DNA of 64,000 nt. It comes from Erythrobacter colymbi. Lineage in GTDB: Bacteria > Pseudomonadota > Alphaproteobacteria > Sphingomonadales > Sphingomonadaceae. Under the pieces are notes generated by a model. That model did no database searches. It was not told where the DNA came from and saw only the letters and a list, made by a program, of their open reading frames with translations. Both the position numbers and the translations under genes were made by a program. Below, in pieces: positions 63,999 to 64,000 of this stretch (positions are counted from its first letter, which is position 1; every line of letters begins with the position of its first letter). The stretch is taken from contig NZ_MUYK01000001.1 in assembly GCF_002155685.1 (NCBI RefSeq), positions 558,001 to 622,000 of the forward strand, given 5' to 3'.

Positions 63999-64000
63999 GA

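Overview
The window is a dense, high-GC chromosomal stretch with almost no spacers and many 1-11 bp gene overlaps. It looks like an alphaproteobacterium of the Sphingomonadales, most likely an Erythrobacteraceae relative. This is inferred from a CcrM-type methyltransferase, a split PntAA/PntAB/PntB transhydrogenase, tandem entericidins, large TonB receptors, a carotenoid oxygenase, a K+-independent H+-pyrophosphatase and the order infA-maf-RNase E/G-yacG-tRNA-Phe. No phage integrase, transposase, CRISPR array or rRNA is visible. Two exact ParB-binding parS sites (39-54, 13572-13587) and one single-mismatch site (54165-54180) suggest an origin-proximal location.

Layout. 1-10 kb: the end of a cysteine desulfurase with its 2Fe-2S ferredoxin, a DJ-1/PfpI protein, a DUF4349 lipoprotein, ParC, and a minus-strand block (CCA-adding enzyme, CoA-type Nudix, DUF1285, GNAT, PQQ-type sugar dehydrogenase) divergent from RNase HII. 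10-17 kb: ccrM behind a leader holding six GANTC sites and a DnaA box, folP, parS, two SDRs and an NtrC-like regulator with a degenerate sigma-54 contact loop. 17-25 kb: an operon with a 40-residue aa3-oxidase subunit-IV-like protein, pntAA, a PH-domain protein, pntAB, pntB and a small anchored protein, then a beta-helix/diheme-cytochrome/hydrolase trio and a YgeA-like racemase.

25-38 kb: dgt, a TIP30-like reductase, an ABA4-like membrane protein, an acyl-CoA synthetase, a DUF938 methyltransferase, two entericidins, an EamA transporter, a lone CpaF ATPase, GlmS and a GGDEF-EAL protein. 38-47 kb: purS-purQ and purC separated by a TonB receptor and an M16 protease, then tRNA-Phe and the yacG/RNase/maf/infA block. 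47-64 kb: a 1081-residue TonB receptor carrying an embedded pair of Cys-containing repeats, an HI0933 flavoprotein, uvrC interrupted in frame by a palindromic repeat, OmpA and DUF885 proteins, a carotenoid oxygenase and universal stress protein separated by an FNR/FixK-type box, TesB, a cupin-like protein, a FemAB-like acetyltransferase and the C-terminal part of hppA.

Themes. Cell-cycle and chromosome functions (parS, CcrM, ParC, YacG, a DnaA box) recur. Redox and energy genes (transhydrogenase, H+-PPase, sugar dehydrogenase, diheme cytochrome) and envelope uptake proteins fill much of the rest. The strongest candidates for new biology are the embedded repeat domain in the second TonB receptor, the palindromic element translated inside UvrC, the secreted beta-helix/cytochrome pair, and the methylation-site-rich ccrM leader.
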